DNA of 64,000 nucleotides from NCBI GenBank assembly GCA_022823465.1, contig JAJEHX010000035.1:1-64000 (forward strand), given 5' to 3'. Positions within the stretch are counted from its first letter, which is position 1. Every line of letters starts with the position of its first letter. The stretch comes from Candidatus Latescibacterota bacterium (GTDB lineage: Bacteria > JAAXHH01). The notes beneath the pieces were generated by a model that did not search any database, was not told where the DNA came from, and saw only the letters and a list, made by a program, of their open reading frames with translations. Below, in pieces: positions 40,760-49,655 of the stretch. A program made the position numbers and the translations under genes.

Positions 40760-41650
40760 AATGACAAGAAGGGGAACACCCGCCTCATCCCGCTGGCTTT
40801 AGCGGTCGCCATACTGGCCGGTCTCGCCACCCATCCGGGTTGTTCCTCAGAACGGGATCCCGCGACGCTCTTCGGCCCGGCCGAGCGCGTAACCATCGTC
40901 GTGGACGCCGTACTGTACGTCGATCGTACCCTGCCGGAGATCATCGTCACCAGGACCCGCGCCGCGAATATCGCCTTCGCCGAAGAAGCTGCCGCGGTGA
41001 ACGATGCCGAAGTCACCGTGCTCCAAGGGCTTGCGGAGTACCGGTACGAAAGCGTCGGTCACCTGGGCCGATATCTTCCGCCGCCGGGATCGCCGAAAGT
41101 ACGGCCCAACACGGAATACCGGATTCGCGTCCGCGCCCTGGACAGGGAGGTTAGCGGCGTCACAGTAACGCCAGGGCGCATTTCACTCGATGAGATCGCC
41201 ATCGTCGAAGAGACGTCCATGGAAGTCATCAGACGCTTCGAGCCCGAATCCACCCGACGGAACCAGGTGGTGTACAGGGAGGGGCTCATCGAGATCCGGT
41301 TCGATCCCCTCGACGTGGAGGCGTACCAGGTAGTGGTGCTGGAAGGCGATCAGGACGACGAGGGCGGATCGCCCCCGCTGGAAGCGCGAGACGGCCGCCT
41401 GCTGCTGCCCTGGTTTGCCATTGGCTCCTCCGGAGAACACCAGGTCGAGGTATATGCCCTCGACCGGAACCTCTTCGATTTCCTTCGAAGCGTGGAGGCG
41501 TCGGGACAGAACGCCTTCGGGTTCGGCAGCCTGGCGGGCGATACCTTCGAACGCCCGGTTTTCAATCTCGACGGCGGAATCGGCGTATTCGGTTCGGCCT
41601 CCGTGGATACGTTCGGTTTCGTCGTCCTTCCGGAAGACCGAAGCGGCTAA
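40715..41650 (+). CDS. DUF4249-like lipoprotein paired with TonB receptor
   Basis: Encodes 311 aa. A short polar start (MNDRTMNDKIMNDELNDKK, made by a 15-bp repeat) precedes a signal peptide (LIPLALAVAILAGLATHPGC), with Cys as the probable lipid site although H at -3 is unusual. The rest is beta-rich with VTIVVDAVLYVDRTLPEIIVTRT, the N-terminal region common to DUF4249 proteins coded beside TonB receptors in FCB bacteria. It is probably an outer-membrane partner in substrate capture. The true start could be ATG 40715, 40730 or 40745. Confidence 0.78.
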   Translation: MNDRTMNDKIMNDELNDKKGNTRLIPLALAVAILAGLATHPGCSSERDPATLFGPAERVTIVVDAVLYVDRTLPEIIVTRTRAANIAFAEEAAAVNDAEVTVLQGLAEYRYESVGHLGRYLPPPGSPKVRPNTEYRIRVRALDREVSGVTVTPGRISLDEIAIVEETSMEVIRRFEPESTRRNQVVYREGLIEIRFDPLDVEAYQVVVLEGDQDDEGGSPPLEARDGRLLLPWFAIGSSGEHQVEVYALDRNLFDFLRSVEASGQNAFGFGSLAGDTFERPVFNLDGGIGVFGSASVDTFGFVVLPEDRSG

Positions 41651-41684
41651 GCGCGCGGTTCGGACTTCCGGCTGGACCGTTGTT

Positions 41685-41713
41685 TTGACAACGCTTTATT
41701 CTGCGCCTATCTT
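41685..41713 (+). promoter_or_regulatory. Promoter of the dinG-nth gene run
   Basis: Perfect TTGACA (41685-41690), 17 bp, TATCTT (41708-41713), 55 bp ahead of the dinG ATG. Likely to serve the rightward run to nth. Confidence 0.6.
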
Positions 41714-41767
41714 CTGGATGCGCAATACTATCCGGTCCGCCGGCATTACCGTGAATCGTGTGGCTTC

Positions 41768-44659
41768 ATGTCCCTTCGCTCATCAAACTCCGTTCCCACC
41801 CTCGACGCTTCGTCCTTTCCACGTTCTTTTTTCGCGATCCAACCCGAAACGCATGCCGGACCGGACCCCGATACGTTTGCCGTGGTGCCCGTACTGCGGG
41901 GCGAAGTCCAGGAAGCAAAGGCCGGCCTCGATCTGGCAGGGATTCGGGACCTGGTCCGGTCCCGTGCGGACGGCACCTTTTTCGCGGTCTATGGCCCGCG
42001 CGACGACCTTGCCGAGCAGCTCTGGGCCACACAACTCTGGCAGATCGCGGCCGGGATCGAATCGTTCCTGCTGGACGTACGCCTGCTCGCGCGGATCCTT
42101 CTGCCCGGACTGAGCGACTACGAACTGGATACGGTCGCGAAACGCGTCGTCCCGGCGTTTTCACAGGGCCGGGACGCGGGCGGCGCGGGGCCTGCGACGG
42201 CGCAGGTCTGCCTGGCGCTTCTCGATGCCCTTGCGAACCTGGACCCGGACACGTTGTCGACGCTTGTCCGGCTGTCGGAGGGCGGGGGGACTGGAATAGA
42301 GCGGGTATTCGCCGAGATCGGGCTGTCGCCGGCGGCGATGCAGCGGTCCGCATGGCCCGCATGGCCCGTACGGCCCGCGCCCTCCGGGCAGTCCGACCGG
42401 CGGGCACAGGACAGCCACCTTAACGCGTCCTTCGAACCCGGGTCGCATACCATCGGGGACGCGGTATGCGACCCGGGTGAAGATTTCGATCATCCGAACC
42501 TGCTCGATCCGGCCGAGCTGGCCAGCCTGTTCGATTCCGGCGGGCGCTTTGAAAGCCGCATGGCGGATTACGAGCAACGGCCGCAACAGGCGTCCATGGC
42601 CCGGGGGGTAGTCCAGGCGTTCAACGACGGCGAAGTTCTGCTTGTCGAAGCAGGCACGGGCACGGGAAAATCGCTCGCCTACCTGGCGCCGGCCCTGCTG
42701 TGGGCCGTGCGGAACGATCTGCGCGTGATCGTATCCACCAACACGAGGAATCTCCAGGAACAGTTGTTTTACAAGGACCTGCCGTTCCTGCTGGAAAACC
42801 TTGGGCTGCCCTTCAGCGCCACCCTGCTCAAGGGCCGGTCGAACTACCTGTGCCTGGACCGCTGGCGCCAGGTCACCCGGCGGCCCGAGGATCATCTGAC
42901 CCCGGAAGAACGGGAGGCCGCGATCCCCCTGGTGGTCTGGGCGCGGGAAACGAATACGGGGGACCTTGCCGAACACGCGGGATTCAACACGGGAGCGAAC
43001 CGCGGATTGTGGGAGAAAATCAACGGGGAAGGCAGCGCCTGTCCCCGGTGCGTCTTCAAGGAGGAGTGCTTCGTAAACCGGGTGAGGGCGGCCGCGCTAT
43101 CGTCCCATGTCGTCATTGTCAACCATGCGCTCCTGTTTTCCGATCTGGAGGCAGATCACGCCGTGCTGTCCAGGTACAACCATCTTATTATCGACGAAGC
43201 CCACAACCTGGAACGGGCGGCCGTGCAACACCTGACCCTGGAAGTCGGGGGCTGGCGCATGCGCAATACGCTGCGCAGGCTGTACTCCGCCGAACTCGGC
43301 GGCACCGGATTGCTGGCCGGACTGGACAGGCTGGCCAGCCGAGCCGCGGACAACCAGGAATGGAAGACCACGCTGGCTTCCGGCACCCGCATGGCCATCG
43401 ACCGGCTTCTTGAGGTGAACGGGGATATCGAGGCGTTCTTCCGTGTTGCCGGTGAAGCGGCGCAGGACCAATCCTCCGGCCGGCCGGGCCTGAAGGCCAA
43501 GCTCAGGTACCGGTCCGACGACGACTGCGCCAGGATCCTCAGGTCATCTGCGCCGGACCTCATCGGCAGCTGCGCGAGACTGCGCGAGGCCCTCGGTATC
43601 CTGCACGAGACGCTGGGAAGCGTCCCCGATTCCTGGCTCGAGGACCGCGAAACCCGCATGGATGCGATTCAGGCCGCCATGGATTTCTGCCGGGAAACGG
43701 AAGAGCGCCTTTTTCTGCTCACCGAAGCGGAGGACGCGGACCGGGTCTACTGGGTGGAAGCCTCGCGCAGTGATGCCCTGTCCTGCGTCCTGACGGGCGC
43801 TCCGCTCAGCGTGGCGGACCGGCTGCACGACGATCTCTTCAGCCAGATGCGAACCGTCGTGCTCACGTCCGCGACGCTGGCGGTCGGCGAGCGGTTCGAC
43901 TATCATATCGGAAGACTGGGGCTCGACCGGATCCCGGAAGGACGCATGCAGGTCCAGGGTATCGGTTCGCCCTTCGACTACGAGGACCAGGTATTGATCG
44001 GCGTACCCTCGACCTTTCCATCTCCCCGTTCCGGAGCTTTTCAGGGGGCGATCAGCCGGCTCATCCTGGACCTGGTCGTCGCCACAAGGCGCAGTACGCT
44101 GGTCCTGTTCACCTCCTACAGCCAGCTGAACAGAACCTTCCAGGACATCGAATCGCCCCTGGCGGAGCACGGAGTCGTCGTATTGGCGCAGGGGGCATCG
44201 GGACCGCGGACCACCTTGCTGGACCGTTTCAGACGGACCGACGCCGCCGTACTGCTGGGCACCGACAGCTTCTGGGAAGGGGTCGATGTGCCCGGCAAGG
44301 CGCTCGAAGTGGTCATATTGGTCAAACTGCCCTTCGCCGTACCGACCGAACCGCTGGTACAGGCCCGGGCGGAGCGGCTGGAAGAAGCCGGCCGCAACAG
44401 TTTTCTGGAATACCAGGTGCCGGAGGCGGTCATCAGGTTCAGGCAGGGCTTCGGTCGGCTGATCCGGTCGACCCGTGACTATGGGGTCGTTACGATACTG
44501 GACCAGCGTGTGATCAGCACGGCATACGGACACGAGTTTCTGCATGCCCTACCCGCGAGATCGGAGATCTTCCCCGATGCCGACGCGCTGGTGGAAGGGG
44601 TGTCCTACTGGTTCCGGGCACGGGATAAACGGAAGACCGGCGGGCATCCCGCCCTATGA
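41768..44659 (+). CDS. dinG: DinG-family ATP-dependent helicase
   Basis: Encodes 963 aa. Residues ~40-190 look like an eroded DnaQ-type exonuclease or adaptor region (LLDVRLLARILLPG, DYELDTVAKR) without a full set of acidic residues. A low-complexity linker (~193-240) follows. The helicase has motif Q (YEQRPQQASMA), Walker A AGTGTGKS (295-302), four Fe-S cysteines (362, 425, 428, 434), the DEAH box (476-479) and motif VI QGFGRLIRS. This XPD-like 5'-3' helicase unwinds R-loops and D-loops. A 9-bp x 3 repeat (42350-42376) codes AWPAWPVRP in the linker. Confidence 0.9.
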   Translation: MSLRSSNSVPTLDASSFPRSFFAIQPETHAGPDPDTFAVVPVLRGEVQEAKAGLDLAGIRDLVRSRADGTFFAVYGPRDDLAEQLWATQLWQIAAGIESFLLDVRLLARILLPGLSDYELDTVAKRVVPAFSQGRDAGGAGPATAQVCLALLDALANLDPDTLSTLVRLSEGGGTGIERVFAEIGLSPAAMQRSAWPAWPVRPAPSGQSDRRAQDSHLNASFEPGSHTIGDAVCDPGEDFDHPNLLDPAELASLFDSGGRFESRMADYEQRPQQASMARGVVQAFNDGEVLLVEAGTGTGKSLAYLAPALLWAVRNDLRVIVSTNTRNLQEQLFYKDLPFLLENLGLPFSATLLKGRSNYLCLDRWRQVTRRPEDHLTPEEREAAIPLVVWARETNTGDLAEHAGFNTGANRGLWEKINGEGSACPRCVFKEECFVNRVRAAALSSHVVIVNHALLFSDLEADHAVLSRYNHLIIDEAHNLERAAVQHLTLEVGGWRMRNTLRRLYSAELGGTGLLAGLDRLASRAADNQEWKTTLASGTRMAIDRLLEVNGDIEAFFRVAGEAAQDQSSGRPGLKAKLRYRSDDDCARILRSSAPDLIGSCARLREALGILHETLGSVPDSWLEDRETRMDAIQAAMDFCRETEERLFLLTEAEDADRVYWVEASRSDALSCVLTGAPLSVADRLHDDLFSQMRTVVLTSATLAVGERFDYHIGRLGLDRIPEGRMQVQGIGSPFDYEDQVLIGVPSTFPSPRSGAFQGAISRLILDLVVATRRSTLVLFTSYSQLNRTFQDIESPLAEHGVVVLAQGASGPRTTLLDRFRRTDAAVLLGTDSFWEGVDVPGKALEVVILVKLPFAVPTEPLVQARAERLEEAGRNSFLEYQVPEAVIRFRQGFGRLIRSTRDYGVVTILDQRVISTAYGHEFLHALPARSEIFPDADALVEGVSYWFRARDKRKTGGHPAL

Positions 44660-44682
44660 AGACCGGCGGAAATCCGCCCTGT
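44632..44682. repeat. 26-bp tandem duplication over the dinG stop
   Basis: 44632-44657 and 44658-44682 share GAAGACCGGCGG and TCC-GCCCT with few changes. The dinG stop codon (44657-44659) lies at the junction, so the second copy is noncoding. Same pattern as at 7942 and 20278. Confidence 0.85.
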
Positions 44683-44743
44683 CATGATCGATGATCTTTG
44701 ATTCACGGGAAGGCGATATTTGGATCAGAGGAATGCACAGTCC

Positions 44744-45610
44744 ATGTCGGTGATCGGCTCCGTTGCCGCCTTTGGCCGGATGATCAAGCTCTCGCACAGC
44801 GTCTTCGCCCTGCCCTTCGCGCTGGCCGGCGCCGCGCTGGCCGCCAGGAGCGACGGGATCGAATGGCAGCAGGTGGCCTGGATCGTCATCGCCATGGTGT
44901 CCGCGCGAAGCGCGGCCATGGGATTCAACCGGCTCGCCGACCGGGAGATGGACGCAAAGAATCCCCGCACGAGGGACCGCGCGCTGCCGAGGGGGTGGAT
45001 CACGCCCCGCGCCGTCGCCGTCATCGTGGCGGCCTGCTGCGCGCTCTTCGTCTTTTCCGCCTACCAGCTCAATCCCCTGTGCCTGATGCTGTCGCCCCTC
45101 GCCTTGCTGGTGATCCTGTCGTACTCCTTTTTCAAGCGATTCACCTGGGCCACCCACCTGGTCCTGGGCCTTGCCCTCGGCATTGCGCCCGTGGGGGCGT
45201 GGATCGCCGTGACCGGCACCTTCGACGCGGCGCCGCTCTGGCTCTCCGCGGCCGTGTTGACCTGGGTGGCGGGATTTGATATTATATACGCCTGCCAGGA
45301 CTATGCATTCGACGTGTCGCATGGCGTGCATTCGATACCCCGGCGCCTGGGGGTCCGGTCTGCACTGCTGGCGTCCCGCCTGCTCCACGGGGCCACCGTC
45401 CTGGCCCTGCTGGCCGTCTACCAGGTTTTCGAACTGCATACGCTTTATCTTTGCGGCACGGCCCTGGTCGCTGTGATCCTGGTATACGAACATCTGCTCG
45501 TCAAAGCGGACGACCTTTCGAAAATCGATGCCGCATTCTTCAATGCGAACGGTCTCGTCAGCGTCGTCTATTTCGCGTTTGTGCTGGGCGATATCCTGTG
45601 GCCGATATGA
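44744..45610 (+). CDS. UbiA-type prenyltransferase, MqnP-like
   Basis: Encodes 288 aa from ATG 44744; TTG 44720 with GGAAGG upstream is a credible alternative adding eight residues. Eight to nine membrane segments and the two Mg-diphosphate motifs NRLADREMDAKNPRTR (62-77) and DIIYACQDYAFD are present. IKLSHSVFALPFAL and the HSIPRRLG end of motif 2 place it in the 'other UbiA' clade that includes MqnP of the futalosine menaquinone pathway, not aerobic ubiquinone UbiA. It is coupled to ubiE and ubiX, supporting menaquinone synthesis. Confidence 0.85.
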   Translation: MSVIGSVAAFGRMIKLSHSVFALPFALAGAALAARSDGIEWQQVAWIVIAMVSARSAAMGFNRLADREMDAKNPRTRDRALPRGWITPRAVAVIVAACCALFVFSAYQLNPLCLMLSPLALLVILSYSFFKRFTWATHLVLGLALGIAPVGAWIAVTGTFDAAPLWLSAAVLTWVAGFDIIYACQDYAFDVSHGVHSIPRRLGVRSALLASRLLHGATVLALLAVYQVFELHTLYLCGTALVAVILVYEHLLVKADDLSKIDAAFFNANGLVSVVYFAFVLGDILWPI

Positions 45611-46356
45611 GTCCCGCAGACGATAAGTCCCGGCGCATCCGCCACATGTTCGATCGCATCGGGCACAGGTACGACCTGCTCAACCATCTGCTGAGCGGAT
45701 ACAGCGATATTCTGTGGCGCCGGTCGGCCCTTCGCGCACTGAACCCGTCCGCGGGCGACCTGCTGCTCGACGTGGGCATCGGCACCGGCGACCTGGCGCT
45801 GGAAGCGATGAAAGGCAAGCAGAAGCCGGCGCTGATCATCGGGGTGGACGTGGCCCGGGAGATGATGCGGATCGGCCGGAAGAAAACGAAAGATCCCGCG
45901 TACCGCATGGATCATGCGGACCGCGCGAACCGCGCAGGCCGCGCCATACGATTCGTCGGCGGCCGCGCGGAATCGCTTCCCTTTCGGTCCGGGATATTCG
46001 ACGGGGTCATGGTGGCCTTCGGCGTACGGAATTTCACCGACAGAGCCGCCGGACTGCAAAGCATGTGGCGCGTACTGAAACCCGGAGGCAGGCTGGTGGT
46101 GCTGGAACTTTCCCTTCCCCGGTATCCGTTGGTACGCGCATTATACCGTTTCTACGCCGTGTACGTGATGCCGTGGATCGGCGGCCTGATCTCGGGCGAC
46201 GCGGACGCCTACCGGTACCTTCAGCGCTCGGTTGCGGCGTTCCCGGAGCGCGAGCGCTTCCGATCGCTCATGGAAGGCGCCGGATTCGCGGATACGGGCT
46301 GGCGCGATCTTTCTCTGGGCGTGGCCACCGTTTACTGGGGAGACAAGCGGTCATGA
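45607..46356 (+). CDS. ubiE: Demethylmenaquinone/2-polyprenyl methyltransferase
   Basis: Encodes 249 aa; the ATG overlaps the prenyltransferase stop (ATGA). The SAM site is LLDVGIGTGDLAL; family blocks FDRIGHRYDLLNHLLS, FGVRNFTDR and LKPGGRLVVLELSLP are clear. It methylates the last quinone intermediate, here probably demethylmenaquinone (MenG role). The segment MDHADRANRAGRA (about residue 101-113) is an insertion coded by a 9-bp repeat (45916-45942) just before FVGGRAESLPF, and is absent from typical members. Confidence 0.92.
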   Translation: MSPADDKSRRIRHMFDRIGHRYDLLNHLLSGYSDILWRRSALRALNPSAGDLLLDVGIGTGDLALEAMKGKQKPALIIGVDVAREMMRIGRKKTKDPAYRMDHADRANRAGRAIRFVGGRAESLPFRSGIFDGVMVAFGVRNFTDRAAGLQSMWRVLKPGGRLVVLELSLPRYPLVRALYRFYAVYVMPWIGGLISGDADAYRYLQRSVAAFPERERFRSLMEGAGFADTGWRDLSLGVATVYWGDKRS

Positions 46357-46976
46357 AACATGTCATCGTCGCCGTCACGGGCGCAAGCGGCGGACTGTAC
46401 GCCCTGCGGCTTCTGCGCGCGCTCTTGGCCGGCGGTCACCGGGTAAGCGTCGTGCTGTCCGGTTTCGGCCGGTACGTACTCAGAGAAGAGACCGGCCTGG
46501 GAACGGGCGACGACCTGCGGGACGGGCTGGCCGGCCTCTATGGAGATCAGGTGAGGAAGGGGACGCTCACGGAATACAAGCTCGGCGACCTGGCGGCTTC
46601 GATCGCCAGCGGGTCCGTGCGCACAGACGGAATGGTCGTCATACCCTGTTCGATGAAAACGCTGTCCGCCATCGCCCACGGCACGTCCTCCTCCCTGATT
46701 GAAAGGGCTGCGGACGTCACGCTCAAGGAGGGCCGTCCCCTCATACTGGTGCCCAGGGAAACGCCGTTGAACATCATCCACCTGCGTAACCTGCTCGCCG
46801 CCGCCGAGGCCGGGGCCCGTATCGTGCCGGCCATGCCGGCCTTCTACCAGAAGCCGTCCTCCTTCGACGACCTGGCCGATTTCATCGCGGGCCGGGTGCT
46901 GAACCTGCTCGGCATCGAACAAAGCCTCTTTACGCCCTGGGACGGGCAATCCCGCGAAATGGAGTCAGGCGAATGA
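46353..46976 (+). CDS. ubiX: Flavin prenyltransferase (UbiX/MqnM-like)
   Basis: Encodes 207 aa; the ATG overlaps the ubiE stop (ATGA). FMN-binding start VAVTGASGGLYALRLL, CSMKTLSAIAHG, then LVPRETPLN and PAMPAFYQKP are UbiX signatures. It makes prenylated FMN for a UbiD-type decarboxylase; in the futalosine route that partner is MqnL. No ubiD/mqnL gene is in the window. Translationally coupled on both sides. Confidence 0.93.
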   Translation: MKHVIVAVTGASGGLYALRLLRALLAGGHRVSVVLSGFGRYVLREETGLGTGDDLRDGLAGLYGDQVRKGTLTEYKLGDLAASIASGSVRTDGMVVIPCSMKTLSAIAHGTSSSLIERAADVTLKEGRPLILVPRETPLNIIHLRNLLAAAEAGARIVPAMPAFYQKPSSFDDLADFIAGRVLNLLGIEQSLFTPWDGQSREMESGE

Positions 46977-47632
46977 AAGACCGGGATATCCACGAAGTGA
47001 TTTCCATCCTGGAAGACGAGACTTCAAAGTGGACCGAAACGGCGTTGACGGCAGTGGCCGAACAGACCCGGCGCGATCCTTTTCGCATACTGATCGGCAC
47101 CGTGCTCAGTCTCAGGACGAAGGACGAGACCACCGCGGCGGCCTGCGAGCGGCTCTTCGCGCTGGCCGAAGAACCGGAGGCCATGGCGGCCCTGCCCGAG
47201 GAATCCGTGGACCGTGCCATCTATCCCGTGGGATTTCATGCCACGAAGGCGCGCAACATCCTGGAAATCTGCCGGATCCTCGTGAATGAATACCAAGGTA
47301 TCGTACCCGACGATATCGACACGCTGATCACGCTGCCCGGCGTGGGCAGGAAGACCGCCAACCTCGTGGTCACGATCGGCTACGGCAAACCCGGCATCTG
47401 CGTCGACGTCCACGTGCACCGCATCTCCAACCGCTGGGGATACATCGCCACCAAAAACCCGGACCGGTCGGAATTCGCGTTAAGAGAGAAGTTGCCTTCG
47501 GAATACTGGATCCGGTATAATGATCTGCTTGTCATGTATGGACAGAACCTGTGCAAGCCCGTTTCGCCCTTCTGCAGCCGCTGTCGCCTGTCATCCTTCT
47601 GCGACCGGGTCGACGTGGGGAAACATCGATGA
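46973..47632 (+). CDS. nth: Endonuclease III
   Basis: Encodes 219 aa, a DNA glycosylase/AP lyase for oxidised pyrimidines. The helix-hairpin-helix LPGVGRKTANLV has the catalytic K127, the catalytic aspartate is D145 (VDVHVHR) and the iron-sulfur cluster is C194-x6-C201-x2-C204-x5-C210. Its ATG overlaps the ubiX stop, so it is the fourth gene of an ATGA-linked chain. Grouping with quinone genes is probably by chance or a shared link to oxidative conditions. Confidence 0.95.
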   Translation: MKDRDIHEVISILEDETSKWTETALTAVAEQTRRDPFRILIGTVLSLRTKDETTAAACERLFALAEEPEAMAALPEESVDRAIYPVGFHATKARNILEICRILVNEYQGIVPDDIDTLITLPGVGRKTANLVVTIGYGKPGICVDVHVHRISNRWGYIATKNPDRSEFALREKLPSEYWIRYNDLLVMYGQNLCKPVSPFCSRCRLSSFCDRVDVGKHR

Positions 47633-47674
47633 CGGCGGAAACCGCGTATCTGGTTACAGGGAGGAGACGTATTA

Positions 47675-48643
47675 ATGGAAGAAGTATTGAATACACCCAG
47701 GGGGCTCGGCCGGGCGCCCCATATCATCGCGGCCCTGTCCGTACCGGTTGACGAAGCGGGCGAGATAGATTTCGAGGTCTTTGCCCGGGACCTGGAAAGA
47801 ACCACGGGGTACGGAATAGAGCCCGCGGTGCTCATGGATACGTACCAGATCAACCACTGCACGCCGGATCAACAGGTCAGGGGGCTGGAAATCGCCCGGG
47901 AAGTCATGGACGGGCGGACGTTTACGGCAGGCGTGTATGTCGAGGACGAAATCAGCGGGGACGGCATCGAGGACATCATCCGCGCGTACCGGAGCAAAAT
48001 CGAGCAACTGGAGCAGCGGTACGGCGCCAGTCCGATCGTATTTCAGACCGAACGGCTGAAAGACGCGGACGCCGCCACCGTAGTTCGCGTTTACGAGGGA
48101 CTGGCCGAGGCCTCGCGAGGCGGACTAAAGGCCTTCGAGCTCAGCCCGGTGTTCGCGCCGAACGGCTGGATGTTTCCAGATGACGCGCTGGTCGAAATCC
48201 TGACCGGGGACAAGTGGGCGGGCGCGAAACACTCGTCCCTCGATCCGTCCATGGAATGGGTGCTGCTCCGGAAGATCCATCGAATCGGAAAGAAGCTGTA
48301 TACGGGGAACGACTACGATTTCGCCTCTATGATCTTCAATGGAAGCGACGCGCTGCTGGGTATCGCGACCTTCATGCCCGATAAGTTCAGGGAACTCGCG
48401 GATGCCTTGAGGGACGGCGATCTTGCGCGGTACCTCGACCTGGGGAGCAGGATGGAATTCCTGGGGCGTGTGGCGTTCCAGCCGCCCGTGCCGGCCTACA
48501 AGCACAGTGCGGCCATGGTGAAAAAGATGCGCGGCTGGTACCCTACGGATTACGTACTGCCCGATAATCCCCTGCGACGGGACGAGGCGCACCGGGAAGC
48601 GCTGCGAAAGGCCCTCGAAAACCTGGCCATTTCCTGCGGCTGA
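47675..48643 (+). CDS. DapA-family (dihydrodipicolinate synthase/lyase-like) protein
   Basis: Encodes 322 aa with GGGAGGAG before ATG. A TIM-barrel lyase with the probable Schiff-base lysine in WAGAKHSSLDP, and GNDYDFASMIFNGSDALLG near the family's G-x-D region. It is quite distant from the DapA-family protein at 18235 and longer. The usual T-T and YNxP motifs are not evident, so lysine synthesis is unlikely; a sugar-acid aldolase or dehydratase is a guess. Placed after nth without obvious partners. Confidence 0.75.
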   Translation: MEEVLNTPRGLGRAPHIIAALSVPVDEAGEIDFEVFARDLERTTGYGIEPAVLMDTYQINHCTPDQQVRGLEIAREVMDGRTFTAGVYVEDEISGDGIEDIIRAYRSKIEQLEQRYGASPIVFQTERLKDADAATVVRVYEGLAEASRGGLKAFELSPVFAPNGWMFPDDALVEILTGDKWAGAKHSSLDPSMEWVLLRKIHRIGKKLYTGNDYDFASMIFNGSDALLGIATFMPDKFRELADALRDGDLARYLDLGSRMEFLGRVAFQPPVPAYKHSAAMVKKMRGWYPTDYVLPDNPLRRDEAHREALRKALENLAISCG

Positions 48644-48652
48644 GCGGCCGAG

Positions 48653-49576
48653 TCAGCGCCGGGTGTACCGGGCCAGGAGACTGGATATTTCCCGGGTCAG
48701 TTCGCTGGTCTTGTCATCGTCCTGCGAAAGCGCGCTCTCGAGGGCGTCCGCCAGGTCGGCTATCTCATCGCAAAAAGCCTTGTGCTCCTTGGCATGTCGT
48801 GTAATGGCGGCGCGCAGGTCCGCGAGGATTTCCACCGCCCTCAGATTGGCATCGTCGGGACTCACCTCGGTTGCCGCCTGGTCCGTTTCCTGGGATGCGG
48901 CCTGATCCTCTTCCTGAATCGGCGTTTCAGCGCCGGCGTTGTGTTGCAGCAGCGTTTCATCGGTCTGTGCGGCTTCGTCGACCTGTTCCGCCTGACCGCC
49001 TTCCTGGAGCTGCCCGGCAGCCTGCGATTTCTCCTCGTCTTCCTGTGCTTTTAGGTCCATGGTCTCGTATGCGGCCTCCGGCGCCGTCGTGTCTTTCTGT
49101 GTCTCCTCGGGCACGTTCGCGGTCTCCGGGACTGCCACATCCTCCCGCGCGTCCACGTCCATGAGTTCGTTCGCGGCCTCCGGCGTCGCCATGTCGTCCC
49201 ACGCTTCCGCGTTTTCGTCGTCGGTCCCGGACGCTTCCTCTGCGATATTACCGGTTTCACCTTCTCCGGCGGCGCCCGTCTCATCCCATCCGTTTACGGC
49301 TTCCGTTTCGGCGGCAGTCGCCGAAGAAGGCTCGAAATCGTCCGGCGCCCGGCCGTACTTCCGGCGCGGTGTGCCGTTGGTGTCCGGATTCGACGGCGCC
49401 GGTCCACCGGTCCCGGGATGCATGAAAAGATCGATGGATTCCCTGGACACGAAATACCTGCCGTCCTCCATGTAGTATTCCAGTTTGCCATCTTCGCACA
49501 TTCTCGTGACCTGGATGGGCAACCTCTTCATCATATCCGCGGTTTCCAGCAAGGTCATCCACTGCGTTTCCGCCAT
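48653..49576 (-). CDS. HTH_17/MerR-like DNA-binding protein with long acidic tail
   Basis: Encodes 307 aa. Residues ~7-52 form an excisionase-type helix-turn-helix with wing (LLETADMMKRLPIQVTRMCE, then GRYFVSRESIDLFM). Residues ~60-240 are a highly acidic, A/E/D/T-rich disordered region with a two-fold repeat (PEAANELMDVDARED and PEAAYETMDLKAQED). Residues ~245-305 form a predicted helical coiled coil with one Cys. This layout (small DNA-binding head, acidic spacer, coiled coil) suggests a dimeric scaffold or chromosome-associated protein. I know no described family. Confidence 0.6.
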   Translation of the reverse strand: MAETQWMTLLETADMMKRLPIQVTRMCEDGKLEYYMEDGRYFVSRESIDLFMHPGTGGPAPSNPDTNGTPRRKYGRAPDDFEPSSATAAETEAVNGWDETGAAGEGETGNIAEEASGTDDENAEAWDDMATPEAANELMDVDAREDVAVPETANVPEETQKDTTAPEAAYETMDLKAQEDEEKSQAAGQLQEGGQAEQVDEAAQTDETLLQHNAGAETPIQEEDQAASQETDQAATEVSPDDANLRAVEILADLRAAITRHAKEHKAFCDEIADLADALESALSQDDDKTSELTREISSLLARYTRR

Positions 49577-49655
49577 CTTCTCCTCCTGCGCTCTTGCGTT
49601 CTCTGTCTGTACGCCCGCGTTCCGACCGGCCTCGGTCCGGATTGTCCGTCCCGGC

